The notes under the pieces: generated by a model
Told to the model about the DNA's origin: nothing
The model's input: the letters and a program-made list of their open reading frames with translations, nothing else
Database searches by the model: none
From: Isochrysis galbana
Taxonomy: Eukaryota; Haptophyta; Isochrysidales; Isochrysidaceae
Length of the DNA stretch: 64,000 bases
Direction of reading: 5' to 3'
Assembly (NCBI GenBank): GCA_018136815.1
Contig: CM030936.1
Coordinates: 2,693,079-2,757,078, forward strand
Part shown: in pieces, positions 54,601 to 64,000 of the stretch
Layout: the number at the start of each line of letters is the position of its first letter
Position numbering within the stretch: position 1 is the first letter of the stretch
Position numbers and translations under genes: made by a program

Positions 54601-55072
54601 GTGAGAGAGTGTTTTCATTGCTTGCCAAGATGTTTGGGCCCGATCGCTCGTCTTCTTTGGCGGACCAACTTTCGGCGGCGTTGATGTTGCGTTACAACAA
54701 CAACCAACGTGACAAAGTCCCAATGTGAATGAGAATAAGTGTGTCGTTTGTAGTTTGTAGTGTTACCGTGTTGTATGTAGTATTGTGTGATGTGAATGCC
54801 TCAATGACGAACAAACATGTATTAGCACAGGCCTATACTACTACTAATGGTGCACGGGGTGGGGACCGTCGGACCGTCGGGCACGCAATGCGCGAGTACG
54901 CCGGCAGTTTTTTTGCGTCCCTAAGGGAAACGTGCTGCGGACTGCGGACGTACTTGCCGCACGACAACTTGCGAAAAGAATTATCACAAGTTTGGGTCAT
55001 CGGCTTCAAGAATCCCGCAAGTTCGGCCGACAAGTTTGGGCGACTTTTGCTAAAAGGATTGACCTGGGCCTA
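51656..55072 (+). mobile_element. Complete hAT DNA transposon
   Basis: 3417 bp, bounded by an 8-bp direct repeat CCCCTATC (51648-51655 and 55073-55080), the hAT hallmark. The ends are inverted: left TAGGCCCAGGTCAATCCTTT (then T, GCAAA), right the complement of TAGGCCCAGGTCAATCCTTT (then T, AGCAAA). Behind each end are several copies of CAAGTTTGGG (left three at 51690-51760, right three at 54985-55040, one of them CAAGTTCGG), probably transposase binding sites. It encodes one intact transposase. Near-identical ends and an open frame suggest recent activity. Confidence 0.95.
51941..54728 (+). CDS. hAT transposase with two inserted beta-barrel-like domains
   Basis: Two exons, 51941-51983 and 52078-54728, give about 897 residues; the unspliced frame from 51984 is also open. 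The N-terminus is basic (MKARGGRTRMAGRGGKRH), probably nuclear targeting. A first small all-beta-looking segment (SVGAEMWHKNLGKCTVKH, about 115-175) precedes a BED-like zinc finger, C-x2-C...H-x5-H (CRACKEE...HILSNKH, about 268-293). The RNase-H core shows ITFDGTTRMG (about 400), ITRDSCSTNG (about 467) and CVSHTLQH (about 493). A second inserted segment (YHRWFKGVISHV...WVITYDDGTTLGVFDEQEM, about 669-718) reads like a Tudor/agenet-type barrel. The C-terminus is the hAT dimerisation domain (SMTPNSAACERVFSLLAKMF). Catalytic Asp/Asp/Glu positions are assigned by pattern only. Confidence 0.9.
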
Positions 55073-55080
55073 CCCCTATC

Positions 55081-55739
55081 CCGACGGCAGCGCCGCTGCA
55101 ATGGGCAGCGCTTTTACATGGGCATGTGCGAGCACCGAGAAGCCACCGCAGTCCGCAGTGGAGCGGAGGAGGAGGAGGAGAAAAAAACCACTTAATATTC
55201 ATATTTGTCGCATTCGCGATCGACGATCGACCTCGTCCGCGGCCTTTGACTTTACTCGTTAGTCGTTCTTTACTCGATAGGCGTTATACGCGCCGCTCGT
55301 CACTCGTAACTCGTAACTCATCACTCGCTCCTTGCCTGTTTGCGCCTCCTTGTGGCCCGTGCGTCCTGATTCCCAGACCTGGTCCTTTTGCTTTGCGATC
55401 GCCTGGGTCCCTCCTTGCCGCGGTTTCCCCCCGCGCTCGTCCTCGCAGGTGTTCCTCGTCGTGGGTTTTTCCCCAACGGTTAGCCTACCCCCGCGCCCTT
55501 GTTATCATCAGTGCACGGGAAGTCTTGTAGATTCCCTCCTTACTTCTACTAATTCTCCCCTCGTAACTGTCGATCGCATCGGCCTTTCCGTCGTACCGTC
55601 GCTCCACTCCCATCGCCCCGTCGCTCTCCTGTCGGCTTCTCTTCCTTGTTTTTCCATTCCCCGCGTTTCCCCGTTTGAGTGGGGAAGGATACGTGAATGT
55701 GAGGGGAAGTGGGGTTAGGGTTGAGTGAGCGTGACAGTT
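55081..55739. other. Flank of the hAT element, leader-like repeats
   Basis: Runs of CTCGT-type repeats at 55250-55330 and pyrimidine-rich DNA resemble the leader of the Ty3 remnant at 6845-6960. No complete gene is present. Confidence 0.4.
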
Positions 55740-56118
55740 TGTCCTTGGTAGTCGTCTTTTGTCGAGGCGATCGACCGCTTGTCGCGCGGCCAAGGCTCTC
55801 GGGATTCCCTCTTCCTATGCCTCCTCGATCTGGCTTCCGGTTTCTGGTGCCTACCAATCAAAGAAGAGGACAAGCCTATCACCGCGTTCTGTGTTCTGTA
55901 CCCATCGTCAGAAGTACGAGTTCAACTACCTTCCCTTTGGCGTTCAATCAGGCCCGTCCTACATGTGCCGCCTCATGGACGCCGTGCTCCAAGGTTTGGC
56001 CTGGGAGATCTGCATGCCGTACCTGGACGACGTCGGCATCTGGTCAACGGGCACAGGCGACGGGATCAGGCAAACCCTCGCCGCTCGCCGCGTCTCGGCT
56101 CCTCAGGACCCGCTCTGA
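55740..56118 (+). pseudogene. Ty3/gypsy reverse transcriptase fragment
   Basis: Frames broken by at least one shift read LLDLASGFWCLPIKEEDKPI, then KYEFNYLPFGVQSGPSYMCR, then LAWEICMPYLDDVGIWST. These are RT motifs with the first catalytic Asp (LDLASGF), the FGV..GPS..C/QR region and the YLDD catalytic box. The fragment is cut off before RNase H. It abuts an inverted LTR-like copy at 56222, so the element has been rearranged. Confidence 0.85.
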
Positions 56119-56221
56119 GGGTCGCACATGTCAATGTTCTGCCCGCTCTCTTCCTCCCTACTGAGGCCCGGTCCTCTAGCCCGCTGCCACAGCCGCAGCG
56201 GGCGTCGTTTCTGCTCGGGCA

Positions 56222-57734
56222 GTGGTGATAAGTGGCAAGTTAAACCTCAAATCTCGAGTGCATAGAGCAACCGACTCGCTCGCCAAACACCTTGATGACC
56301 GAGAAAAAAGAAGCAAGAACCTTCAAGCCAAGGGCAGCGGACCTAGAGAATGTGAGAGGAAATTTCCGCACGCCAACGCGAACGCCAAACGCGGGAAGAC
56401 AACGAAATCCTAAGTAAGCAGGCCAAGTAGAACCCATGAATCGAACAGGCCAGGACGACAACGAAAGTAAGCAAGTCCCAAGAGAGAACCGGAACCCGAT
56501 GAGAACCAACAAGCCTTGCAAGAAGCTAAACAAGCCTCCTGAAGGTACCCTGAGAGACTGAGACAAGCGCACAGCGAGACAGCGAGCGACAAGCGACCTG
56601 CTGGCTCCTTTGCCTTTGGGTCAAGATTACCCGAAAGGAGGAAACCTGGAATCTAAACCTGACAAACAGGCTAGAAGGAACGAAACGAGAACCTGAATTC
56701 TAGGTCGCTAGGGACGAACCCCACCAACCTCCAATCTAGAAGTGCCTGTCAACTAAGTTTATACTTAGTTCGCCCATGGGGGGGCACGAGCCCCCCTCTC
56801 TCTCCACTCCTCCCCTGCCATGGGGGAGGAACCACCCACTCTCCTGGCACGCCTGATGGCTTGCCAGGAGCACACTGCCATGCTGACCCATTCCTCTCCT
56901 CACAGGCACGCCTGACTCGCCCGCCCTGGCCTGTCGTGGCCAGCCCATCCCTCTGACCAGCCCCTCCTCCCCCTGGGCCCCCCTGTTTAGGACCCCCCAG
57001 CCAGCTCCAGTCGACCCGCAGGGGCTCGGAGCGCCAGCGAGGGAGAGGCAGGAGGGGCTAGGGCCATGCCCCAGCCTCACCTGCCCCCTGAGCTGCGCTC
57101 CCAGGCCCCTGCTGGCCACCTGGGGACCTGAAGAGGGGCCGCAGGCGCGCGCCATGGGCCCCCGCCGCAGGGAAGAGAGGAGGAAAAGGGAAGAGGGAGG
57201 GGAGGGGGGAGCGGCAGCTCCCCCCTCCGGCAGAAACGTGTCTTCTCGCCCCGTTTGGGTAAGAGAAGACGGGGGCGCCAGAGCCAGGAGGGAAGGGCCG
57301 CGGCTCGCCGCGGCCACTCGCTCTAGCGAGGGAGATTAGCGCTTCTGGGCTCCTATCTCACGAGTGCCCCCCCCCCCCCCTGCGTTGCTTTTACCCGAAA
57401 GGGGTTTTCCCCCAGCGTGGACTCGAGGAGAGGACGCGCTGGGGTGCGCGGGGCCGGTGCATGCACTGGGGGAAGGACAAATATCGAGGGGAGGGGGCAA
57501 TGCCCCCACCCCCCGGTATCACTCGGACACTTGGCCCGTCAGGCATGGCGGGATTCCGGGACTGAGACGTTATGTCCAATTAGCTAGTGGGGTTGGCTAG
57601 GATATAACATTGATTATTATTATTAATATTATCTAGAAGTGCCTGTGCTTCACCGTGTGGCCGCACGCCGATCGACCAGGAGGAGATAAGAGCTTGGAGA
57701 TCGCATCATCTAGGCATCTAGGATGAATGCGACA
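56222..57734 (-). repeat. Ty3-type LTR-like repeat, copy 3, interrupted
   Basis: Minus-strand counterpart of 6208-6700, starting TGTCGCATTCATCC at 57734. It is split by retroelement copy A (56750-57630), whose target duplication ATCTAGAAGTGCCTGT marks the insertion exactly. The LTR is therefore older than the insertion. Confidence 0.7.
56750..57630 (+). mobile_element. Hairpin-head retroelement, copy A (tail B)
   Basis: 881 bp between a 16-bp duplication, ATCTAGAAGTGCCTGT (56734-56749 and 57631-57646). Four consecutive hairpins open it: AACTAAGT/ACTTAGTT (loop TTAT), GGGGGGC/GCCCCCC (loop ACGA), TCCTCCCC/GGGGAGGA and CTCCTGGCA/TGCCAGGAG. The tail has GGGGACAAATATCGAGGGGA-like sequence (here AGGACAAATATCGAGG), a GGGGGCAATGCCCCC hairpin, TAGTGGGGTTGGCTAGGATA and an AT-rich end. 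There is no coding sequence; the frames inside are not conserved. Length, long duplication and A/T tail indicate a SINE or other non-autonomous LINE-mobilised element. Confidence 0.9.
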
Positions 57735-58375
57735 GTGTGAAAGTCAATTTTTGCACTTTGCTGCCCGTGTGTTCGAACACCTCAGGAAGGTGTTCTAGTT
57801 ATTGTGCGCATTCTTCCTTCATGTATGGGATGGTGAATGGTCGGTCCTCCATCCTTCGTCGGAGAGATTGGAGCCTGAGGGGGAGGGCACGAGGCGCCTC
57901 CCCATTGTGAACTAAGAACATATAAATTAGTTCGTAGTGTATACGTAACATGCCCGCATTTCGAATACCATCAACTACCTGACTACTACCACATGTCGAG
58001 TTGTGGTTGAGTTGTCACAACTGGTTGGTGGTGTTGTCGTCCGCTGAGTGTTGGGTGTCATGGTGTGCACATGAGATACGGACGACGAGCTCGTCCATTT
58101 CAACGACACAAAGGCACTGCGGAGTGACCATGTGTGCCAACGGGTCGTTTCGGCTCGAAGTCTTCCTTGTGAAACCAAACAGCAACGGCCCTAATCACAG
58201 CGTGCAAATGCCGCAGCCCTACACAATTCGCTCTGCTTGAATGTATCTATCTATCCAACCATGATCGGCATCATCGGCACGGATGGTTGGCTCGTTGGAG
58301 GAATTGGCGCATGGGGACGGCAGGTCAAAATACAACGCTGCAATAGTGGCGGTGCTGCCGTTCACGTATGGCGAC
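57735..58375. other. Unassigned DNA, possible minus-strand exon
   Basis: A minus-strand frame near 58010-58170 (HMVTPQCLCVVEMDELVVRI) looks coding-like but matches no family I know. Confidence 0.3.
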
Positions 58376-58700
58376 TCACATTGAAGAGCCTTTGCGAGAG
58401 GTTAGCACAGCTCGTGCCATTTCACGCCGTCGCTCCTTCATGGCTTCCTTTTGGGCAACTTTTGCGGCCTTAGCCTCCGCCTTCTTGGATAGGCGCGTCT
58501 CGCTATTGGGCGAATTAGCCTGCCCCAACCCCAGCCCGCTGCTCACAGAGGAGCTCCCCTGCTTCGAGACAGGCAACTCACATTCACTCCTAGCTGAGCC
58601 GCCATTTGCTACCTTCTTGCCAGACCATTTTGGCGTCACCGGCACTGGACGTGCCTTCATTCGTCCGCCTTGTACGACGCCACCGGCGCCAAACATGCGA
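58376..58700 (-). CDS. Lysine/arginine-rich protein fragment of unknown family
   Basis: An open minus-strand frame of about 107 codons reaches the 100-N gap on its 5' side. It is Ser/Gly-rich, then turns into a basic helix (RLSKKAEAKAAKVAQKEAMK, then ERRREMARAV). A GTGAGT donor at its left end suggests further exons. I recognise no domain. Codon-like composition and the donor are the only support. Confidence 0.35.
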
Positions 58701-58800
58701 NNNNNNNNNNNNNNNNNNNNNNNNNNNNNNNNNNNNNNNNNNNNNNNNNNNNNNNNNNNNNNNNNNNNNNNNNNNNNNNNNNNNNNNNNNNNNNNNNNNN
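58701..58800. other. Assembly gap, 100 N
   Basis: Exactly 100 N, breaking the unknown minus-strand frame just to the left. Confidence 0.99.
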
Positions 58801-58908
58801 ATGGCGGGTTCCGGGCAGGCCTTCTAGTGGTCCGATGTATTTGGTCGACTGGTGGTGACTGGGCCGTTTGTGTCCCCCGTGTGCGTGTCGGCTTCCTGTG
58901 TACCTCCA

Positions 58909-59789
58909 CAACTAAGTTTATACTTAGCTCGCCCATGGGGGGGCACGAGCCCCCCTCTCTCTCCACTCCTCCCCTGCCATGGGGGAGGATCCACCCACTC
59001 TCTTGGCACGCCTGATGGCTTGCCAGGAGCACACAGCCCTGCTGACCCATACCTCTCCCCACAGGCCCGCCTGACTCGCCCGCCCTGGCCCATCGTGGCC
59101 TGCCCATTCCTCTGACCAGCCCCTCCTCCCCCTGGGCCCCCCTGTTCAGGACCCCCCAGCCAGCTCCAGTCGACCCGCAGGGGCTCGAGAGCCAGCGAGG
59201 GAGAGGCAGGAGGGGCCAGGGCCATGCCCCAGCCTCACCTGCCCCCTGAGCTATGCTCCCAGGCCCTGCAGGCCATCTGGGGACCTGAGCGAGGGGCCGC
59301 AGGCGCGCGCCATGGGCCCCCGCCGCAGGGAAGAGAGGAGGAAAGGGGAAGAGGGAGGGGAGGGGGGAGCGGCAGCTCTCCCCTCCGGCAGTAACGTGTC
59401 TTCTCGCCCCGTTTGGGTAAGAGAAGACGGGGGCGCCAGAGCCAGGAGGGAAGGGCCGCGGCTCGCCGCGGCCACTCGCTCGGGCGAGGGAGATTAGCGC
59501 TCTAGGCCCCTAAACTCACGAGTGCCCCCCCCCCCCCCCCCGCGTTGTTTTACCCGAAAGGGGTTTTCCCCCAGCGTGGCCTCGAGGAGAGGACGTGCTG
59601 GGGTGCGTAGGGTCGGTGCTTGCTCTGGGGGGAGGACAAATATCGAGGGGAGGGGGCAATGCCCCCCCCCCCGGTACCACTCGGACACCTGGCTCGCCAG
59701 GCATGGCGGGAGTCCGGGGCTGAAAAGTTGTGTCCAATTAGCTAGTGGGGTTGGCTAGGATATAACATTTTAATTTTAATTTAATTTAA
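58909..59789 (+). mobile_element. Hairpin-head retroelement, copy B (tail B)
   Basis: About 881 bp, nearly identical in layout to copy A. The duplication is TTCCTGTGTACCTCCAC (58893-58909 and 59790-59806). The head has all four hairpins, the first with one mismatch (ACTTAGCT). The tail ends GGATATAACATT followed by TTAATTTTAATTTAATTTAA-type repeats. It lies 1.3 kb from copy A in the same orientation but has its own duplication, so the two are separate insertions. Confidence 0.9.
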
Positions 59790-59806
59790 TTCCTGTGTAC
59801 CTCCAC

Positions 59807-60339
59807 CTCCACGCGTGGGTGACAAGCCACTATGTGGCTATGTGTCCCCGTCTCCCGCGCGTTAGTTACATCCCGGGTCCTCCAGCTATTATATGTGTCG
59901 CCCCTAGCGAGTTGGCGAGCGTACGTAGCTCAAAGCTGGGTTCTAGGTTGCCTTGTTTGTCTAGTGTGAATAGTGGGTGTATAATAATAAAACAACTGAG
60001 CGTTAGTACCATTACTCCCACTAGCCCGCGCTACTATCACGACACCCCTCAGCGCACCTGCCCGTACGCCTTGACGTGTGCTGTCACTAGACACATACGC
60101 ATATGCACCCCTACGAATCTCCCCCCTCGCAAACCCCCGGCTCCCATTATTTATAACTCCCCACAAGCTACAATGAGGGAAAACCCATTGAGGCGGACCG
60201 ACATACGTCGGGCGACTCTCCGGGAAAAAGCACCGGGGGGGGGGGGGGTCGAGGAACCTCTCGTCATGAAAAGAAACGGCCCTTACAGCTCTCGCCGCGA
60301 GCTGTCCTCGAGAAATAAAAGACTGCGCCTCGAGATACC
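59807..60339. other. Unassigned DNA
   Basis: A plus-strand frame spans it (59795-60433) but looks non-coding and ends in the next retroelement. A G12-type tract is near 60236. Nothing recognised. Confidence 0.4.
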
Positions 60340-60358
60340 TGCCAACGTGGTTCCCGTA

Positions 60359-61118
60359 ATTAAAATTAAATTAAACCTTTTAATAGTCTCACCGCGCACG
60401 CAGCCGTGGACCCTCTACTTTCTACTCACGTAGGAAAACTTTCTACACCCCCACGCTCCCAGCCCTTCTCCCCCCGCCATCAGGCGGCTCCCCCCGTGCA
60501 CTACTAGGGGGATTGGGGTGAAGGGCTTAGATATGGTCCGGTGGCCCGCGCCTCCCCCCGGTGATCTGTTCCCTCTCTTCCTCCTGTGTCTCCGAGTGGG
60601 CGGCGACCTCAGTCCCGACGTATCCTGTAAACAGGTGCGGGACTTACCTATTTTTCGGTGGGCGGAGCTCCGCTCCGCCCACCCCCTTCTCCGCGCTCTC
60701 TCTCCCCTCTCCTGCGGCACGCGCGATGGCGCGCCTGCGGCAGGCCTGCAGCTGCGCATTGGCGACCCTGGAGGCTCATGGAGGCCAGCTCAGGGGGCAG
60801 AGGAGGCTGGGGCTGGGCCCTGGCCTCCCCTGCCTCTCCCTCGCTGGCGCTCCTGAGCCTCAGGGGCCCCCACGCTGCACCTGTCTGCCTGTCGAACAGG
60901 GGGGGAGGAGGGGTTGGAGCAATGGGCTGGCCACGCCGGGCCAGGATGGGCGAATCAGGCGAGCCTGTCAGTGGGAGAGAGGGTCAGCAGGGCAGTGGCC
61001 TCCTGGCAAGCCATCAGGCGTGCCAGGAGGATGGGTGGTTCCTCCCCCATGGCGGGGGAGGAGTGGAGAGAGGGGGGGGCTCGTGCCCCCCCATGGGCGA
61101 GCTAAGTATAAACTTAGT
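60359..61118 (-). mobile_element. Hairpin-head retroelement, copy D (tail A)
   Basis: About 760 bp between a 19-bp duplication, TGCCAACGTGGTTCCCGTA (60340-60358 and 61119-61137). The minus strand opens with the four hairpins. In the third stem both sides have shifted (CTCCCCC/GGGGGAG), so pairing is kept. Tail A reads GGTGAGACTATTAAAAGG on the minus strand, then an AT-rich end. Confidence 0.9.
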
Positions 61119-61257
61119 TGCCAACGTGGTTCCCGTAGGTGCCTTGAGCCTCCCCCTCCTCATCCCCCTCCTGTCGCCAGCCGCCCCTCTCCGCCCGTTT
61201 GCTAACGCATAACGAGACCCGTTTCTCACCGCACTCCATGGGGGGGGTGCAAAACTG

Positions 61258-61531
61258 TCAGACATCCACGACGCAGGTGGATTTCTGGTGTCCAGTGCCG
61301 TGCTCCCAGGGTTGGACGACTTGGGTCGGGGTCAACCCCCCGACTAAACGGCGAGCTTCCGCATGCATCCGAGGATTCTCAACCGCTACGAACGGAGCAG
61401 TGGCGGAGGCCATTGACTTGAAAACACGAGCGGCGGACTCAAGAGCGGCATGACGGCCGGGTTCTTGGGAGAGCCATTGATTGCTGACGGCGGAAAGGTA
61501 CGTGCAGGGCGGGTGCAAAATTTTCGAAAAT
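61258..61531 (-). pseudogene. Second cytosine methyltransferase-like fragment
   Basis: About 88 codons: HPPCTYLSAVSNQWL, FVAVENPRMHAEARRLVGGL and VVQPWEHGTGHQKSTC align with the fragment at 26519. The PPC and ENP motifs are kept. It lacks the SAM-binding part upstream of HPPC and the C-terminal third. On its 5' side it joins the TATTTTCGAAAATTTTG repeat that also occurs near 2320. It is diverged from the other copy, so the two are old relatives, not a recent duplication. Confidence 0.7.
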
Positions 61532-62399
61532 ACCCGATTTCAGGCCTGTGACGGCCGTGCGGAAATATATTTCAGGCCCCTCTCCGGTATTATTTTACCG
61601 ATGGCCTTCATGCGCGCCTCTCGCAGCGAAACACGAATACATGGGCATTGGCAGCTGACCCGGACCAAAGATCCTGGTTCTATACGCGCAGCAATATATT
61701 TTCACTATGTTTTCATGGACTTGAACATGTACGTAAGTATCGCAAAAACTAAAGACTAAAGACGCGCTAACCGCTAAAAACACCAAGGGCTCGAGAACCC
61801 AACACCCAACTTCGACCCGCGACCGGGGGCACCACGAGGCCGTTCCAGTCACGGCTCACCAAAGGGATGCCGCTACCCAAATTCCAAATTGCCATGTTCC
61901 GCCACTTTCTATGAATAAAGTTCCCGCCTGAATTTTGATTTGTACGGAGTTCACTTGAAGTCGTTCTTGTCAAAATTTTACAAGTTTGGTACACCTCTGT
62001 TACCTATCAATAGGCAAACGGTCTGGTAGGCCTATTGACCTCTTAATAGAACCTATTAGAAGCCTATTGTCCCATCCGGGGCTACACGTAAATGCCCTGG
62101 TATCATTCCGATACGAGAGCTACCAATGGCACGGCGCACACGAACAAAGCATGCGTGCATTGTACTCTGGATGGCAATACAGGGCATGGCATCCCGAGCC
62201 CCTCGAGCATGAGCATGTGAGGAGGAGGCGTCATTGTACTGAGACGTCTTGCCCTACCCCCTTTGAGGACCCACTTTTGACTATCACCACCAAATGACAT
62301 GGCTCTACAGGACTAGGGGTGACATCAAGAGGGAGGAGGCTCAGCTCAAGGTGTAGGCACTAGCGAGCGATGCTCTTCGGTTGCGAAGCTAACACTCTG
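61532..62399. other. Intergenic with CGAAAATT-type repeat end
   Basis: 61525-61595 is the inverted counterpart of 2257-2335. Near 62010-62080 CCTATTGAC/CAATAGG pieces recur. No gene recognised. Confidence 0.45.
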
Positions 62400-64000
62400 C
62401 TAATTGCTAGCATCAGAGGCACGCCCATCATGACTTCTTGAGTCTGAGGCGGACGAGCATCGCGAGGGACGACGTGAGAACCAAAAGGCTCCGCGTTTCC
62501 TGGTTGACGAATCTGCATTGGAGGTCTGCGAGGGTCGGTTGCGACGTGGATGCATCCCTCGCTTCTCCCCATCCCGCCTCTTGTGGACTATGTGTTGTGA
62601 GGTTTGATCTGACAGATTACGGCCACGACCTTCACGTGCCTGCCACTGAGGAGGATCGACAGAGCGTGAACCTTGTGGTGATGCTTGGCTAATCAACGGC
62701 ATCGGCCCCGAATGTTCGGGTAGTGTGAACTGCTGCTGCTGCTGCTGCCCAAATGTGCTACTTAGCCTTGGTGCATCCGTAGGATGTGGCTGTTGGGGTG
62801 TCTGCATCGGCAATGAGGTGGGTTCTATGGTCACTAGACCAGATAACTCTGGCTCTCGTTCACCTGGCCGTCCGTGTCGTTCCTCCGACCCCAAGTGCCT
62901 CCATTGCGGTGCCGATGGAAGTTTCGGTTGTACAAGTGGACAGGAGGCTATACTTCCAACCACATCCTGTGCTGGGGCGACATTGTCCAATAGCACCCTC
63001 GATCTTGGCGTTTTCGATGCAAGGCCCTCCTGTGCGACTCCTACAGCTCGAGGAGGCGGCGAGGCTCGAACTGGCCGAAGAGCTGCTCTTGCAACCGCAG
63101 CAGGGTTTTCCGCAGGCTCGACCGCTTCTCGCCTCGGCGTCGGACGCAACGTTACCGACAGGAATGCCTCGGCATTTCTACATTGTTGGCATGCCTGCTC
63201 CGTCCCCACGGACACATGTTGAAGTTGCATCTCATCAATCTCACGACCCTCGTACCGCGTTGCGTGCGACTCTAGGGTTGGGATGGGCCTTGATATTTGT
63301 CTGATTGGAGGCTGATGTTGACCATCGTTTGGCTGAGCTGCGCTTGGAGGTGGCGGAGCTACGCCATCAAGCCGTACATGTGGACTGGCGGTGGTTGCGG
63401 CAGCTTGCGGGGCCGGCAGAGCTTGCGGCTTGGGTAGTCTGGCGCATGATATTAGCGTTGGTTGAAACACTCGTCGTCGATCGAATGATGCATATTGAGA
63501 GCGTGGGCGCTCTGGCATAGCACACGTGGTTGTCACCTCGGAACCAGATCCAGCCGAGCCTCTCGGTTGAAAAACGCAAGATCTTGGGCACGCTCCGTGC
63601 TCGTTCAATGCCGAAAGGTTGGAGATCCGTGCTGCTGACGTTGTGCATTGAAGGGATGCGCATGGCGCAATGGCAGTAGCCGACATCGGATTGGAGCACT
63701 GGACGAGCGGCTTCTGTAGGACGTTATGAGCGGTAGAAAGCAAAGTTTGCTCATCGGCAATCATGCCAATCGCTGGGCTCAGATTAGATGATTGGCTAAA
63801 CGGTATCTGCTCCTCCCGCTGGACGCTGTCGGCGGCAAGCGGCATAGTGCGCCGATCGGACAACAGTATGCAGCCGGATGACACTCGTCGCCCGTTTGGA
63901 ATTTCAGGCTTCTTGTCACTGAGCCCAGATAGCCATGAAAGCGTGGTGACCCAAAGCATGGTCTCCTCCTCGCTGTCAGCCTCCAACACATACTCCCATC
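62400..64000 (-). CDS. PH-domain protein, C-terminal part (runs off the window)
   Basis: At least 533 residues, 5' end beyond the window. The first visible residues WEYVLEADSEEETMLWVTTL are the last strand and C-terminal helix of a pleckstrin-homology domain, with the invariant Trp. PH domains bind phosphoinositides or proteins at membranes. The rest is a long Ser/Pro/Gln-rich disordered region with few hydrophobic stretches, a poly-Gln run coded by a GCT/CTG repeat near 62731-62750, and a basic Ser-rich end (SRRPSRCSSASDSRSHDG). No intron is needed. Partner domains must lie to the right. Confidence 0.75.
   Translation of the reverse strand, partial: WEYVLEADSEEETMLWVTTLSWLSGLSDKKPEIPNGRRVSSGCILLSDRRTMPLAADSVQREEQIPFSQSSNLSPAIGMIADEQTLLSTAHNVLQKPLVQCSNPMSATAIAPCASLQCTTSAARISNLSALNEHGACPRSCVFQPRGSAGSGSEVTTTCAMPERPRSQYASFDRRRVFQPTLISCARLPKPQALPAPQAAATTASPHVRLDGVAPPPPSAAQPNDGQHQPPIRQISRPIPTLESHATRYEGREIDEMQLQHVSVGTEQACQQCRNAEAFLSVTLRPTPRREAVEPAENPAAVARAALRPVRASPPPRAVGVAQEGLASKTPRSRVLLDNVAPAQDVVGSIASCPLVQPKLPSAPQWRHLGSEERHGRPGEREPELSGLVTIEPTSLPMQTPQQPHPTDAPRLSSTFGQQQQQQFTLPEHSGPMPLISQASPQGSRSVDPPQWQAREGRGRNLSDQTSQHIVHKRRDGEKRGMHPRRNRPSQTSNADSSTRKRGAFWFSRRPSRCSSASDSRSHDGRASDASN

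Noticed and set aside
56750..56770. AACTAAGTTTATACTTAGTT as a trans-spliced leader copied into retroelements
   Set aside because: It would explain one shared 5' end on different elements. However, similarity continues far past 20 nt in several copies, no host gene in the window carries it, and no SL RNA gene was seen.
56736..59475. Repeated open frames of 60-190 codons inside the hairpin-head retroelements
   Set aside because: They differ in frame and length between copies and follow GC-rich hairpins; no conserved protein is evident.
56734..59806. Copies A and B as one segmental duplication
   Set aside because: Each copy has its own, different target duplication, so they inserted separately.

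Overview
The window is nuclear DNA from a eukaryotic microalga. The genes are scattered and mostly single copy, with short GT-AG introns (44 to 244 bp), and they sit in a GC-rich background full of C/G homopolymers and transposable elements. A protein at 33152-33910 begins with a signal peptide followed by a Phe-containing AAAFATP motif. That resembles the ASAFAP cleavage signal of plastids of red secondary origin, so a haptophyte, stramenopile or cryptophyte-type alga is likely. Flagellar (PGP-repeat) and selenoprotein genes fit that picture. The species cannot be named from sequence alone. Three runs of exactly 100 N (17244-17343, 43601-43700, 58701-58800) are scaffold gaps.

Host genes, left to right: a glutaredoxin-like protein (-) and a sterol desaturase/fatty acid hydroxylase (+); PAN3, the deadenylase adaptor, rebuilt here as ten exons (12075-15364); the first exon of an MFSD5/MOT2 molybdate-type transporter (-, cut by a gap); selenoprotein K (-) with an in-frame TGA as Sec codon and a SECIS-like fold behind the stop, head to head with a GNAT acetyltransferase (+); anthranilate phosphoribosyltransferase (-, two exons); a PGP-repeat axonemal-type protein (-, two exons); a plastid-targeted SAP-domain protein (+); an APMAP/strictosidine-synthase-like beta-propeller (+, three exons); a cytosolic-type HSP101/ClpB disaggregase (-); a kinesin-13-like motor (-, three exons); and the end of a PH-domain protein (-) running off the right edge. 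They are unrelated housekeeping genes, with no operon-like or clustered pathway.

The rest is mostly mobile DNA. There is a complete hAT transposon (51656-55072) with terminal inverted repeats, an 8-bp target duplication and an intact transposase carrying two small beta-barrel-like insertions. There are also two dead hAT genes, one split by a younger retroelement whose target duplication is still visible. Ty3/gypsy and Ty1/copia remnants lie at several sites. A family of non-LTR retroelements shares one 5' head, made of up to four consecutive hairpins, but carries different bodies and 3' tails. The terminus of the same hAT family is also fused to a truncated phage/giant-virus-type cytosine methyltransferase fragment (26519-27046), and a second relative of that fragment lies at 61258-61531.

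Other structures are a near-perfect 349-bp inverted repeat with a 114-bp spacer (45779-46590), a cluster of TGACGTCA palindromes (30695-31160), and small dispersed repeats ending in GGGCGGTCAAACA or GTGAAAAACA. All splice models and family assignments come from reading the sequence; no database search was run.
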